Assembly: GCA_026545225.1 (NCBI GenBank)
Contig: CM048853.1
Span: 14,014,755 to 14,078,754 of the forward strand
Origin: Cornus controversa
Lineage: Eukaryota > Streptophyta > Magnoliopsida > Cornales > Cornaceae
Length of the DNA stretch: 64,000 bases
Direction of reading: 5' to 3'
The translations under genes and the position numbers were made by a program. Shown here one piece after another: positions 1 through 12,418 of this stretch. Positions within the stretch are counted from its first letter, which is position 1. Every line of letters starts with the position of its first letter. Below the pieces are notes generated by a model. It saw nothing but the letters and a program-made list of their open reading frames with translations. It was not told the DNA's origin and made no database searches.

Positions 1-1067
1 ACAACACACATGATCAAATTTAACAATTATTTTGGTTCTTTATTCTTAAAGAATGTTCAACTATAAACTTGCAATAGTCATTAGAACTATTTTTGTGCCC
101 AAGTAATATAAAGATGTGGGAGACAGAACTACTTTACAATGAGAAATCTTGTTGAGAGGACAAAATGTTACAAGAACTGTCTACAAGTATGCTTTTGGGG
201 ATTAAAAATATTTTCTATCATTTGGTGCAGAATTGTTTAAAATCCTATGGTTTACTGCACTTGATGTTTCATTGTAATTGATGAAATGTCTTAGACCAAG
301 GCTTGACACCCAAATAAAGCTGGTCTTATTGATGAGAAGCATAAGAAAAGCACTTAAAGACTTTTTCAAAATACATTGAAACTGTATACGGTCTGGTACT
401 CTGGAGGGCTAATGCTTTTTGATCACCTGATTTTCTTTGCTTAAAGTTTGCCAGATTACTTATGGAACTTCAGTCAGTGTGTTTACATAACAAAAAATTA
501 TCAAAACATGTTCTGGTCAATTATTGTGGAAGGAGCTGATTAAGAAAAACTTTTTAGAGATAAATAATCTCTCAAGTTTTTTTATATCTTCACTTGAAAA
601 AAATTGTCAATGAAACAAGTGGACATAACATAATCTCTTATTTTTTAAAACTATTTGTCTCTTGGTGCAAGGTTTTTTGAAATAGTCCACCAAAAACAAG
701 ATTTTACTGTTATGGTTGCTGACATTTACATGTTCTAACCTAAAGTGCTGTGTCTCTGTGAATCAGTATAAATTTGTTGCAAAGAAGTACTGCCCTCCTT
801 CAATTCCTTCAGAGTTTTTCCAGAACCTGAGCAGCTGAGGCAAGGCAGTCGTGTAACTGTTCCAACACTCTATTGGATGGACTTCAGGTGAAAATCATCT
901 CCTAAGGTATTGGGTTCAATTCTTCCCCCTTGACCGGCCTCACCTAAGGTCAGGGGTTCTAAGATTGGTAGACAGAGGGATAAAAAATATATATATATGT
1001 TTCATGCCAGGCAACATGATGAGAGCTCCTCATTTTTCTAATTTACCTGCCAAGATGGTAGAATTTT
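1..1067. other. No confident gene; AT-rich flank
   Basis: No open frame with recognisable protein similarity was found here. The stretch lies upstream of the 4.1-kb solo LTR and could be intron or 5' flank of the decayed signal peptidase locus at 6237-7990. A possible exon-like piece around 815-890 is discussed under the rejected items. Confidence 0.4.
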
Positions 1068-1414
1068 TGTAAGGACCGGAATTATTTTGACCGGTTCCGG
1101 GTGAATTTTGACCGGAATTAAATTTTTTCGGATTAATTAAAATTCCGGAAAGGGGTAGGGACAATTATGTTTCCATCCAAGTGGAAGGTGTGTGTATATG
1201 TATATATGTATATATATATATATGGTGCCTATATTTATATTAAATTATAAATATAGGGTGGGCTCATATGCAATTATAGGTAAGTGTGGGGAAATATATA
1301 GAATACATGTATTTTGTATATGGTTATATATGTATACAATATATATGTAATGTGTGGACCAAATTAAGGTGATCCAAAATAAGAGGAGGAGAGTGACCCA
1401 AGTGGGTCGGCTGA

Positions 1415-1505
1415 TTGAGGAGAGAAAAGGGGAAAAGAAAAGAAAAGAAAAAAGAAAAGAAAAAGGAAAGAAAAGGAAAAAAGAAAAGAAAAGAAGAGGG
1501 AAGAG
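1415..1505 (+). repeat. Purine-rich GAAAA/GAAAG tract in the LTR
   Basis: About 90 bases made almost only of A and G, with repeated GAAAA and GAAAAG units. It sits before the GC-rich half of the 4.1-kb LTR. It creates lysine-rich or phenylalanine-rich shadow frames that should not be read as genes. Confidence 0.8.
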
Positions 1506-3052
1506 GAGATCGGGAGAGAGAACCGCCGATCCCGGTGCTGGCCACGACGGCGAGGACGCGGTAGTGGAGCTGTACTCCATGGTGAACCGTGGTCGGAGCT
1601 GGCTGGGCCGTTCGCGAAGGGGCCTTGCTCGCGATGGGACTTCACCTAGGTGACGGCGGTTGCGACGGCTGGGTTCGGCTGCAGCGGTCACGGCTGTGGC
1701 TTGTTTGGCCGTGGCTGGTGGCGACGGTGCTGGCGGTTCGGTCGGCTGGGACGCCGGGTTCCGTAGCAGGTGGGTTGGGCTTCGGTGGCTCAGATGAGGG
1801 AACTTGGTGGGTTCAGTTGGGTCTGTTCGGCTACTTCAATTGGGGTTGTTTATTGATGGTTTGGGGTGGTTTCGGCGAGAAGCTCGTGACCCATTTAGCT
1901 TGGTTAGTGACAGATCGTTCTGATGAATTTCGGCTAGACGTCGGAAAGTTTTGGTTTGTTCTGTAGAGGGGCTCACGGCAGTGGGCTGGTGATGAGGAGT
2001 TGGGACTCCACGGAATGGTGGGGCTGGGTTTGGCTGTGGTTGTGATGATACAGCTGGGTTTGGTTCATGATGACTGTCGGTTGGGTTTTGTGGTGGCCGT
2101 TTGGCAACAGGAAGGGGCTCGGTTAGGGGCTGTTTGGTTCACCATTGGTCATATTTTTGTCGGACTCCCATGGCTGTAGTTCTTGGTTGAGTTTCGAGGT
2201 GAGGTGGGGCTATGTATGGTAGTTCACATGTGAAGATGAAGGTCAGATTGGCTATGGTGTTCATGGCGGTTTCAGCCACCTATAGTGGCTGCCATAGTTT
2301 GTAAAATTTGAAAGGTGACAGCTTAGTATTGGAAATCGAATTGGTTTGGGTTTCGGTTGTAGCTAGGTTTTGGTTGGGCTTCGCATGGTTGATGCATGGT
2401 GGTCCAAGGTGATGGCAGTGGATGGCCGATTATGGGCCCTCATTAATAGCGGGCTTGGACCTTGGAGTTGGGTTGGAATTAAATTTTGGATTGGTTTCCA
2501 TTTGATTTCATATCGGATTGTGGTTTGTATTGGTTCGGAAAGTAGATAAAAATGGGCCAGAAACAGCTTGAGTTGGACTCATGAATTGGATTGTTGTCGT
2601 GTGGGCTTTGACACAGGACTGGACCGGACCGGACATGGAACAAGGATCGCTTTGCAAGCGCAGACCTGGCGAAAGCTGGACCTAAGGCAAGTTGATTCTT
2701 GCCTCTATCTCTTACGTACATTTTATTTACGTTAAGTAATTTACATATGTCTTAATTTGATCATATGTGGTATGTGTATACCTATATATATGTGCTTATA
2801 TATATGTGTGCACAGGTGGATATTGAGTATACTTGGGATGTGAGAGAATGTATATATATATATGTGTGTGTGTGTGTATATATGTATATATGTGGGGTTT
2901 GGGGAGCGATGGCATGTTTAAATTCGTCGCCTAATTGCATCGAGATATGCATGTATTGTATTGATTGAAATCATGTAGAAAGTATGCTAAATAATACCTG
3001 TTTAGCTACGTGATGTCTTGTATACATATGTGGCTCTTATGCATGATGTCCA

Positions 3053-3088
<36 letters not shown>
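3053..3088. repeat. (AT)n microsatellite
   Basis: Uninterrupted alternating AT of roughly 36 bases inside the 4.1-kb LTR. Confidence 0.95.
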
Positions 3089-3091
<3 letters not shown>

Positions 3092-3833
3092 ATTATATAT
3101 ATGATTGCAGTGGTAGAAATGCATGCTAAGTTGAATATAACTTTTGGCGAGCATTTGAAAAGCATAAAATGTGCTAAGCGTTTTATATGTTCTTGATACA
3201 TATGTGGGTGATGTAATATATGTGTGTATATATATTGTGATTGGAATGCATGTTAGCCACTTGTAGTGAATACATGCATTGAATGAGAGCATGACTGTAT
3301 GTATGCTAGTATACGTGCATATAGGACTTATATGTAGGATTGGACATATATGTGATTATATGTGAGAATGTGAATATGAGATGCATGCTGGCTTTATTTA
3401 TATATATCGAATGTGTGCATTGATACTAGCATGATAAAAATGTGCTAGGTTGAGTTTGTTGGCATATATGACGTATTATGCAGGTTTTGAACATATATGT
3501 GCTATATGTGTTGGAATGTGATGAAAAACATGCCAAATACTTCTTTTTAGTATTCATAAGCATGGGTTGAAGCACGAAAGTGTTATGCTGTGTATATATG
3601 CATCCATATTGCATGTATAAGAGGGAAATGACACATATGTGGTTATATGTGGGTTATGTAGAGATGAAATGCAGGCTATGATCTTTTAACTAGCTTAGGC
3701 ATTGTGAGGCGTGAACATTGAATGTTCGGTTGTTATATGTTCGAAATGCATATATGGTGCCGTTGTGAGAAAACGGGGAAGTGTGGTTGAGTCACCCAGA
3801 GTAGGTCATTACTCGGTCACGGTGTCGAAGTGG

Positions 3834-4078
3834 TCCCATCACCTGGTAGGACCGATGTTCTCGGTGGTGTATTTTGAAAGTATCTCATCACCTGGTAGGA
3901 CCGATGTTCTCGGTGGTGCATGTTGAGATTATCTCATCACCTGGTAGGACCGATGTTCTCGGTGGTGTATTCTAAAATGGTCTCATCACTTGGTAGGACC
4001 GATGTTCTCAGTGGTGTATTCCGAAATTATCTCATCACCTGGTAGGACCGATGTTCTCGGTGATGTCGATTCTGAAAT
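3834..4078 (+). repeat. Five tandem 49-bp repeats in the LTR
   Basis: Units start at 3834, 3883, 3932, 3981 and 4030, an exact 49-bp period. Each carries the core ATCACCTGGTAGGACCGATG followed by TTCTCGGTGGTG and a variable tail. I did not find the array in the related LTR at 25416-28526, so it probably expanded in this copy or lineage. Confidence 0.93.
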
Positions 4079-5180
4079 TGTGAGGGAAGTGTCTCGGTCA
4101 CATGATTGGTGGAGAATTATGTTGGGGTATCGGGTTGAGTCCGAGAGAGAGAGACAAGTGTGTGAACTTGCTTACATTTTCTATTGTGAAGCATGCTTTG
4201 TGTTAAACGCATTCTTATATATGCGTTGCGTGTGACAGAACATGATATATGTTGGATATTTATTACTTTTGAGCACGTTATATGGTTTAAATGCATCCTT
4301 ATCGCATTTGAAATGTGCTACTTGACGAGTAGGAGATGTGGTAGTCGATTTACATCGGTTATGTAAATGTGTTGACATATATGTTCTATATACATATTGG
4401 TACTGAATGTTTACTGTTTCCAAGCATGTTGAAAATGATTTCTAAAATCATATGTTGTGGATTATGTATGTTCATATGTGCTAGAGTAGCCATATACATC
4501 ATTGGTTCATGCATGCTAGGTGGGGCATGGTCTTAAATATTGTGATATATTTAAGTGCATGTATATTTTTGAGAATATGTGAGAATCGACCTGCTGCAGC
4601 GGTGATAGTATGGTTCTACATACCTTGTTGGGCCTTTGAGCTCACCCCCTCCCAGGTTTTGCAGGTATTGCTGGTTTTGGAGTTAGTTAGGAGACTGACA
4701 GCACCGGTTGCAGAGGTAGTAAGTAGATTCCTTAGAATCTAATGTATGTCCAGGATAGTGGATAGATAGATGCTTTACATTTGGATTAAATGTATAAAGC
4801 GATTTATGTTGATTCAGTTCCTTCAGTTGTATTTTATTCCTGTGATGTATGTATTTAATACGAATATTCAAGGACTGAGGCATGTATATTCATGATTGTA
4901 TTATGCATGTTGTAGAAATATTGGGGGGACACGGGCCTAGAAGTGTCCATTTTTATTTGTTTAGATATAAATGCTGGGGGGACACGTGCCCAGAAGTGTT
5001 CATATAAACTGTAAAGCAGGTATATCATGCCAGGAGCTGATTATTTAGAATGGGTCATGCCCGATTTTCGTGAAAATAATAGAAAATTGAGGTTGCATGA
5101 TCGGGTGATGGTAATAGCGTGAGGGTGATCTCACGGGGTTCACACCTCGGTTTCCAGGCCTCGGGAATCGGGGCGTGACA

Positions 5181-5363
5181 ATTTTCAATTACAAAAAGTT
5201 ATGTAAAAGGTAAATGGGGCATTGATTAATCCAATATATTCTAACCATTCCTTTTATTGCATGGATTAACCAAAATACTAGGAAGGTGAATAATAGACTT
5301 CACAGTAGAATGTGATCTCCTTACCAGTGATATGAGCAGTGAAATTTGCTTCTATTTCCATTA

Positions 5364-5411
<48 letters not shown>

Positions 5412-6236
5412 GGTTTCAGCAAGGTGACTTTAAGAAATCCAGTGCCAGTGTATTGCTTTCTTAATACTTTTAAGTATACATTTCATCTGTTGTGGAAATT
5501 GGGAGTACCAGAATGGAACAACATTACATTAGGTCAAGCTTTGAAGGAGAATCAAATCATTATTTTTTTAAATGGAATATAATTTCATGAGATTCATGGA
5601 AAATAAACCCTAGTTTGAAAGGCCAAATTAAAGTGACCATCACATACATTGAAATAATCTCTCTTGTGAATAAAGCTAGATACAAATGTTTCTTTTACAT
5701 TATCTTATACAAAGTGATTAGCTATTTTAAGACTCAACCCTGAGTTCTCACACTTCTCTATCCAAATACCATTACATCAACCAATGACCACATAAACCTC
5801 AAGAGGATAGTCTAATGACAAAGATTCTCGTCTCATTACTTTAAGTAACAATCCTTTGTTTCATAGCTATAAAAATGAAATTTCTTTATGAAATTGGTAG
5901 TATGATATAATAAACATTCTTTATCATGTCAGCTATAATACAAGGTTGGCTTTCTAAGACAAACTTTGGGAGATTAATCTTTTGGTTGTTTGCTGCTTCA
6001 GGAACTTTTCAAGGAAAACAGTGAAGTGGAATCAATGGAATTGACATGTTCTGCCATCATTTAATTTTTTTGACACTGAAATCCTCTAGTATATTGTTCA
6101 TTTTAAAAATGGTTATGGCTATGGTCAAAAGTATGATAAAGATTCAGATAGCAATTATTGCTGTTGCTGTTAATCATAGTTAGTGTTTTCAACTCCTGAT
6201 TTCTGATAAAGCATTATTTCTTTACGACTTATTCAG
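5181..6236. other. No gene seen; (AT)n tract at 5367-5406
   Basis: AT-rich sequence between the solo LTR and the first recognised signal peptidase exon. It holds a 40-base AT microsatellite but no exon I can support. It is probably intron or flank of the peptidase relic. Confidence 0.5.
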
Positions 6237-7990
6237 GTCTCATACTTCATTAGACATCCTCCTGCTGTACAGGATATTGTTATTTTCTGAGCTCCGGCAC
6301 AGGTTTGTTAGTTCAGCAAAAAATTTGACTGATTCCTGTGCTTTAGTGTTTGCTGTTCATTAAAATTTCATTTTCTTTTTACTGCATCTTGTCCTGAATG
6401 CGCCTCTTATCTTATTACTGCATCTTGTCCTGAATGTCAACTCATGATTGCCTACAGCAACCTGGTTTCATGGAGGAAGAAATTCTCATCAAACGAATTG
6501 TGGCAAGAGCAGGAGACATGGTTGAGGTATATCCAATTTTTTAACCCTATGCCTTTCCCTCATCAATATACACCGGCTGTAAACTTCAACATTTTGAATT
6601 TAATCCCTGTTCCCATGTAAGAAAAATGAAGAATAATTTTTTTTTTCTGTACAATCTGATTAAGTTGATGGTTGACCATACTTGGTAGCTACCTGTGTAG
6701 TCTTTTGAGAAACAAGAAAGTGTGATGTCCACAATTTTATTTCAAGGTCTTTGCCTCATTGGAGGTTTATATGTTTCATGATGTTATCAATATTGATGAG
6801 TAGCTGGTGACTTGTTAATGGCACACATTTTGGATTGGGTTTAATTGAAAATGATGTACATATATTATTATTTTTGTATTCGTTAACCGCACTGCACCAA
6901 TGTTGGGTGCTACTCATGAATTGTTTCTCTAATATCTTGCAGGTTCATCATGGCTGGCTCTATGTCAATGGGGTGGCCCAGAATGAAGATTTTATAGCAG
7001 AGCGACCAATATACATAACGAACTTAACTTTGTGTTCCATATCTGTTAGTTTTTGCATGCTAAATTACACGTAGAAACTATTGGGGTTCATAATGAAACC
7101 AATTAGTTCTCCATGCAGCACCTGCACCTTGTCAACTCATAAGGTGAAAGGATGTGAGTATGGAGAAGCCCGCGGACACCTTTTTGTTAACACCTTGGTT
7201 CATGATCAGCTCAAGGTTTTGAGACTGGTAGAGAGAGAGGGAAAAAAGGAGAAGGTTTGAGACTATGAGATAGATGTAAAGAAGCAGATTGAACATCTCA
7301 CACTGATGTATTTTATGTTAAATATGCTAGTATCGGTCCATAGTAGGAAATTGGAGTGCTAGTTGGTATTTAAAAAGAAAAAACTATATAGAATATAATG
7401 TGACCCGCATTAAAAATTCTAAAGGTCCTTTTACTTCACATGGAGCCTTAGCTTGCCTTAATTGCCTAAAACTGGAGGCAGCCTTACCTAAGTGCTTCAC
7501 CTTTCCCAATTATGCATTTGGGTTTTTAATGAAGCCTCAGATAGCACAAGATATGCTTGGTTGGACTAGATCCCTCTTTATTCTAGGGCCAAATTTTAGT
7601 TTGTTGTTAAATAACAATTTTACATTTGTTTGGATCTGCAGTATGTACCTAGAGGACCTGTTTATGTGTTGGGTGACAACTGGAATAACAGCTGTGATTC
7701 CCATGTTTGGTCAGTATTTTGAATCCTTACAAGTTCAACATATTAGATGACTCACATTATTTCGTGTTGCTTTTATTATAAGGACGAATTCAAGAATTTA
7801 AGAAAGAATATTTTGATGCACAACTGCTTCATTTCTCCCATTCTTATAAATATTTGGAAATAAATACCATTTTTCTTCAGCTCATTACTCTTTTCTTGAA
7901 CTTTTCTGGTTGATTTACAGGGGACCCCTTCCTCTGAAAAAGATTGTAGGAAGATATGTCATGTGCTGTCATAGACCTTCAGGAATCTGA
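6237..7990 (+). pseudogene. Chloroplast-type signal peptidase I relic (five exons seen)
   Basis: Type I signal peptidases of plastids and mitochondria cut targeting peptides with a Ser-Lys dyad. Five exons in order read as the C-terminal half of the plant chloroplast processing peptidase family: 6237-6302 (VSYFIRHPP), 6458-6526 (EILIKRIVARAGD, with the catalytic Lys codon at 6491-6493), 6943-7029 (LYVNGVAQNEDF), 7642-7709 (VYVLGDN...NNS.DSHVW) and 7921-7990 (GPLPLKKIVGRY, ending at TGA 7988-7990). Most junctions have AG/GT signals. Defects: TGA at 6288-6290 where the family usually has Arg or Lys; Trp for Arg and Cys for Tyr in the usual GDNRNNSYDSHVWG box; and no GT directly after 7029. The exon with the catalytic Ser was not found and may lie upstream of the window. 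The broken frame points to a pseudogene, though a recent nonsense allele is possible. Confidence 0.72.
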
Positions 7991-8479
7991 CCTGACGAGG
8001 ATTGGAGACAGACTTTGGGTATTGATACTCTGTCTTCACTATCTATTTTGCTCTCCCTGGTCCATGACTTCATTCTAACAATTTTTTGATGATTGAATGT
8101 CACTTTATTTTAGTGTTTTAAGTTCTCCTATATGGTTTAAGTTGCTTAATGAAGAATAGGTCAAAATTTGATTTCTCTGTATTTTACCACAAACAATACC
8201 AGTTGTGCTTGTTTCTTTTATTAGCACGGGGTGTTTGGGTTTTGAAATTTCTTTTTCCTGCTTTGCTTGGTAACTCAGGCTAAAGAAGCTTCAAACTCCC
8301 TCATCCTAAGCGGACCTTGTCAGAGATATTAGGAGATCCTCCGGCTTCCTCTTCCATGTTTTAACTAATCGGGGCCATGAGAGATTCGAAACTTATTTAG
8401 GAATGGTTTTTGATAAATCTACAATTAAATGTTCTCATTCTAATTGTTGAGTATGTGATTGTTATCCAACGCTTTGATT
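7991..8479. other. Downstream flank of the peptidase relic; nothing further seen
   Basis: Contains the 3' flank of the peptidase exons and T-rich sequence. No reading frame or RNA gene is supported. Confidence 0.45.
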
Positions 8480-9210
8480 AGGTCAGAGTGTGTGCGGTGA
8501 ATTAGACCTAGAGGGGGGTGAATATGTTTTATGGATATTAATTTCAAATTTTAGTTATTTTGCTAAATTCTTGCTGATTATGATTTGAATTTTTAGTTTG
8601 TTACTATTTTTCCTTTGTATTCAATTAAAAAAATCATATAAACATGAAATTAAATAGAGAGCTGGGACATTTTTATGTGGAAAACCTCAATAGGAAGAAA
8701 CCATGGGGCCTAGTCCACCAATGAACAAATAACTATGAGAAAAATGTTACAACTAGATTGACAATTAGCATACCCTAGAACCCCTAGTTATCTCTTGACA
8801 CAAACCGTAGCCGAACTCACACTAAAGAGTCTTTAGGCCCTTGATCCGCTTCGTCACCAGACGTGCTCCACGCGATCTGCTTCTCCATGGTTGTTCAAAT
8901 CTTCTGTTCAATTCTCTCATTGGATGAATTGATTTGCCTCGGTAGGCTGATGTACTTCTCCTTGTTGAACACTCAATCACATATGATAAAGTCTAAGGAA
9001 AACCGTAGATTGTGTAAACACAGAATCTCTCTATCACGACCTGCCCTAAACCGTGTAGATTTTGTTTGATTTTCACTCTCTCCTCTCGGTGCTCATGGTT
9101 TTCCTCAAGATGTGTCAACACAGTTAGGGGTGTCTACACATATAAGTGCCAACAACCTCCTCTCCCCCTCCCCACCCCCCCCCCCCCCCGGCGATGTGGG
9201 ACGTCACAAT
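8480..9210. repeat. Copia-like LTR fragment with CCTAGAGGGGGGTGAATA hallmark
   Basis: Carries the phrase GACCTAGAGGGGGGTGAATA and, 150 bases on, GTGGAAAACCTCAATAGG, wording that recurs in plant LTR repeats. Related phrases occur near 30640, 34065, 34375 and 40655, in both orientations. Ends are not resolved and no protein is encoded. The stretch ends near a GATGTGGGACGTCACAATC motif. Confidence 0.5.
9175..9189 (+). repeat. 15-base poly-C run
   Basis: Fifteen consecutive C residues directly before GGCGATGTGGGACGTCAC. Its length is likely to vary and to be error-prone in assembly. Confidence 0.9.
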
Positions 9211-9841
9211 CACCCCCTCTTGGGACCCAACGTCCTCATTGGCCTGACCCGCATGGACTTGTGCATGCTACCCCCCATTTTCGACTGGGAATTAGCTTTG
9301 ATACACAATTCCCTGCCAACTCCTCTGCTAAGTGTTTAAGTGATTCTACAATTGACTTCAACATCAACCAGAATAGTATAATAAGAAGGAAATAATGATA
9401 AAAAAATATTTTAATAGTATGTAAATATTATATCTTATAACATTAGATAATATATTTATAATAATTAGATATTATATTATTTCAGATCGGATTATTATCA
9501 GATCAGATCGACCATAATCTATATCCGATTTGTTTAGCTAACGGATTATCAAATTTGGATCGCTAACAAATTATCAGATTGAATGTCCAATTCATATTCT
9601 AATTTTTGGCTCGGATATGAATTGAATTCGGATCAAAATCTAATCCATTGACAGAGGTCTATATGTGTATACAACATCAAATTTATAATTACATCTTTGT
9701 AAATGGAAACATGTTCGTAATATATACATTGAATCCAAATGTCCAATTTGTCCAACATCAATACATGAATGTACATAAAGTTCAAAAGAAGGGAGATTAA
9801 TGCGGAACCATTCCTAATATAGGAATTATACATATTCGTAT
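9211..9841. other. AT-rich spacer with GGAT-type short repeats; no gene seen
   Basis: Includes the phrases TCGGATTATTATCAGATC and TATCAGATTGAATGTCC, a loose series of GATC-, GGAT- and TCAGAT-like words. No coding similarity was found. Confidence 0.4.
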
Positions 9842-11673
9842 TCCTAACACCCCTTGTTCCAGATCATTACTCTAAATCCTTTATAGTTGCCCAAGCATGG
9901 TGTACAAAGGTAAAAAGTGCAAATCCCAAAAGCTTCCATGTGCTTCACCTTGGCACTCCTGTATGTCCTCCAAGTCTGGTGCTTTATCTGTAAAATGTTT
10001 GTGGGGGAGGAGGTGAGCGACAACATTTTCAGTAGAGATATCCAAACCAATCTATGCATCGAATCAATGTAGCATAGATGAAATGCAATCGTGGCATATT
10101 ATCAATGCTCATACTTCAATAAACTATCATGCAAAACGTGCATAACCAAAAGTTCAACAATACTTAATCAATGGAGAAATCACCTTAAAGCATTAACGAT
10201 GAATGTCACAGTTTAACCAAGACTTAAGCACAAAGTCAAGTAAGTTCGAAATCAAGAAACATGGGAGTATTCATTGATTCACCGGATAAGTACTCATAGG
10301 TCAAGTATCCAAATCTTATCTTTACGGGTGACTAATCTGAGGGTCTAGACGCAAACACCTTGGCCAAGTTTAGGGCCTTGCACCCAAGGACACCGAGCCC
10401 TTCTTGCTATTTCTGACCTCTTCCCAAAATCATCAATCAAACACAAAGGTTTCGAGTATGACGACACATACAATCTCAAGAACATATCAAGTTTTATTCA
10501 AGTGCATTATAAGGGACTTAATGTCATGCTAAAACATGTTGTCTCATGTATATATCAATGCAATGCCATTTTATTCTCAAGAATCCAACAAAAATGCAAT
10601 TTCAAGAAAAATCTATTTTTTTTATGCATTTTATCAAACATCATCTCAATGACCCACACATGATCCTAATGGACTCCATGCATTCTCAAGCTAACATAGA
10701 CAACATATATGCTCAATATACAAGTACGAAATATATAAACGCATACTTTAACATACTTTCAATATCCAAAACCACCAATATACATATACAATGCATATAT
10801 AAGTCAAAATCATCATATATAACATATGAAAAACACATTTAACACATACTTACACAAGAAAAAAATAAAAGAAATCAAATACACATACTTAATATTTCTT
10901 CCAAGAATGCTAAACAACCTAAAATCGACATAAAATCCTAGGGAATCGATGATAGGAAGGAGAGAATACCTCTACCTCAATTTTAAGCCAAAATCAAACC
11001 TTAGAAATATGTCCCAAGTCTTAGAACACTTCGAACTCCGCTAAAAATAAATTCTAATCGAACTAGAATGTAGATAATGATAAGAGGAACAACTTCCCTC
11101 TTTACCTCAAGACCCGAATCTAAGTCTTTAGCTTTCAAAATGGAGAATGAAGCTAGAATATGAAAATGGTGGGAGGGAGGGAGCTATGAGAGAGAATTCA
11201 AGTTTTCTCCACTCACAATGCCTATATATATAGATAAATATGTAATATATATATATATATATATATATATATTTCAGGTTTTCTCCACTCACAATGCCTA
11301 TATATATAGATAAATATGTAATATATATATATATATATATATATTACATCTTTATCCAAGACTTTGCAACTTAGTCCCTCAAGTTTCAAGTTTTGCTCCT
11401 TCACCCCTTTGTACTTTCTCTTAATCGTAAACTAGCACTCCCTCATTTCACCAAACTTCATTTAAGTCCTTCTTAATTCACTTATACCCCTATGTCACTT
11501 ATAAAAAGCCGTGGTCATCTCTTGGTTAACTTGGACTCGTACTTGTTCCACACCCAAACCCGAAAACTCCAAAGAAAAACATTTGATCACAAAACATACA
11601 ATTGAATCACTAATCAGGCCTTAACTTAATTAAAATTGAGAAAAAAATTCTTAGGCTTTACAACCTTCCAACC
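9842..11673 (-). mobile_element. Probable 3' LTR of the reverse-strand gypsy relic
   Basis: On the reverse strand the chromodomain end of the polyprotein is followed by a purine-rich tract (GAAGGTTGGAAGGT) and then TGTAAAGCCTAAG near 11673, the expected polypurine tract and LTR start. A middle block (around 10360-10430) resembles one in the LTR at 25416-28526, with shared CTTGGCCAAGTTT wording, so the two families are related. The far end near 9842 (AACACCCC) is inferred from typical LTR ends and is uncertain. Confidence 0.5.
11202..11350. repeat. Two tandem 76-bp units with AT tracts
   Basis: The unit starting GTTTTCTCCACTCACAATGC appears at 11202 and again at 11278, each ending in a TATAGATAAATATGTAATAT(AT)n tail. 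It lies in the putative 3' LTR of the gypsy relic. Confidence 0.9.
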
Positions 11674-11708
11674 TTCAAGGAATTTCATCCTCAAAATTAA
11701 AATGTACC

Positions 11709-12181
11709 TCAGTTAGGAAACAACTCGAGATACTTTGAGCGAACCTCTTGTTCCTGTTCCCACATAGTCACTTCGACTCTGTGATATTTCCAAAGCACCT
11801 TGACTAATGGAATGGTTTTGCCTCGAAGCACTTGCACCCTTGAGTCCAAAATCTCTATCGGTCCCTCCTCAAAAACATATCTTCCTCTACCTCGAGATCT
11901 ATCCAATCTAGCACATATGAAGGATCCGATTTATATTTCCTCAACATGGAAACATGAAAAGTATTGTGCACACTTGACATTTGAGGTGGCAATTCTGAGC
12001 GGTATGTGACCTCACCAATATGATCTAAAATCTCAAATGGACTGATAAACCATGGTGATAACTTGCCACTTCGCCCAAACCGCATCAATCCCTTGCATGG
12101 GGCAACCTTTAGGAACATATGATCACCAACCTCAAATGCTAAAAGATGCCTCCATCTCACTATCCTGCCACTACTCCTCAA
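11709..12181 (-). pseudogene. Gypsy polyprotein C-terminus with chromodomain tail
   Basis: Reverse-strand reading gives the post-integrase segment of a Tekay/Del-type chromovirus: LLAFEVGDHMFLKVAPCKG, GKLSPWFISPFEILDHIGEV, SSVHNTFHVSMLRKY and VLDWIDLEVEED, then in another frame GPIEILDSRVQVLRGKTIPL and VKVLWKYHRVEVTMWE. The last part is the chromodomain-like tail that directs such elements to heterochromatin. A frameshift near 11880 separates the two pieces. It continues the relic whose RNase H lies at 12419-12763, but the integrase zinc finger and catalytic core that should lie between are absent. Confidence 0.85.
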
Positions 12182-12418
12182 TCATTCTACTCACTAGAGT
12201 CAGTTGAGTAATAAGTGTAAACAACATTGTTGGTTCCTGGTCTTCACTGAAATACAATCCAATTTCTGAGATATCTTCCATTATTTTCCACTCACGAATG
12301 GCATTGCTTGCTAAACTACTATGTGACTTCTATTCAAGGGATCGGTTACCACATTAGCCTTTTTTGGGTGATACTATAAATTGAAGTCATAGTCTTCCAT
12401 ATACTCCACCCATCTTTA
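12182..12418 (-). pseudogene. Integrase deletion joint of the gypsy relic
   Basis: Only about 240 bases separate RNase H from the post-integrase segment. The reverse strand reads YHPKKANVV near its start, which is the end of the RNase H region, followed by broken sequence. In an intact element roughly 1 kb encoding the HHCC zinc finger and DDE catalytic core of integrase would lie here. The element therefore could not insert by its own integrase. Confidence 0.7.

Larger units (their letters stand above)
1068..5180 (+). mobile_element. Solo LTR, about 4.1 kb, with 5-bp target duplication
   Basis: The unit begins TGTAAGGACCGGAATT and ends GGGGCGTGACA, so it has the TG...CA ends of an LTR. It is flanked by an exact 5-bp direct repeat, ATTTT (1063-1067 and 5181-5185). 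No primer-binding site or gag/pol follows, so it reads as a solo LTR left by recombination of a full element. A second copy, 25416-28526 on the other strand, shares both ends and several internal blocks (for example the segment near 4610-4740) and is followed by a primer-binding site, which fixes the orientation. Inside are a purine-rich tract, a GC-rich part around 1500-2450, AT microsatellites and five 49-bp tandem repeats. The short open frames inside have no recognisable protein similarity. The length is large for an LTR but within what long-LTR plant Ty3/gypsy elements reach. Confidence 0.85.

Noticed and set aside
815-890. Exon-like stretch (CCAGAACCTGAG... to GACTTCAG then GTGAAAATC) that might be the Ser-bearing exon of the signal peptidase
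   Set aside because: The GTTCCAACACTCTATTGG part loosely resembles a (F/Y)PTLYVG motif, but the expected SMYPT core is absent and the frame does not hold, so similarity is too weak.
1245-1966. Several open frames in the GC-rich half of the 4.1-kb LTR
   Set aside because: They overlap on both strands, are driven by the purine tract and GC-rich composition, and lie wholly in an LTR.
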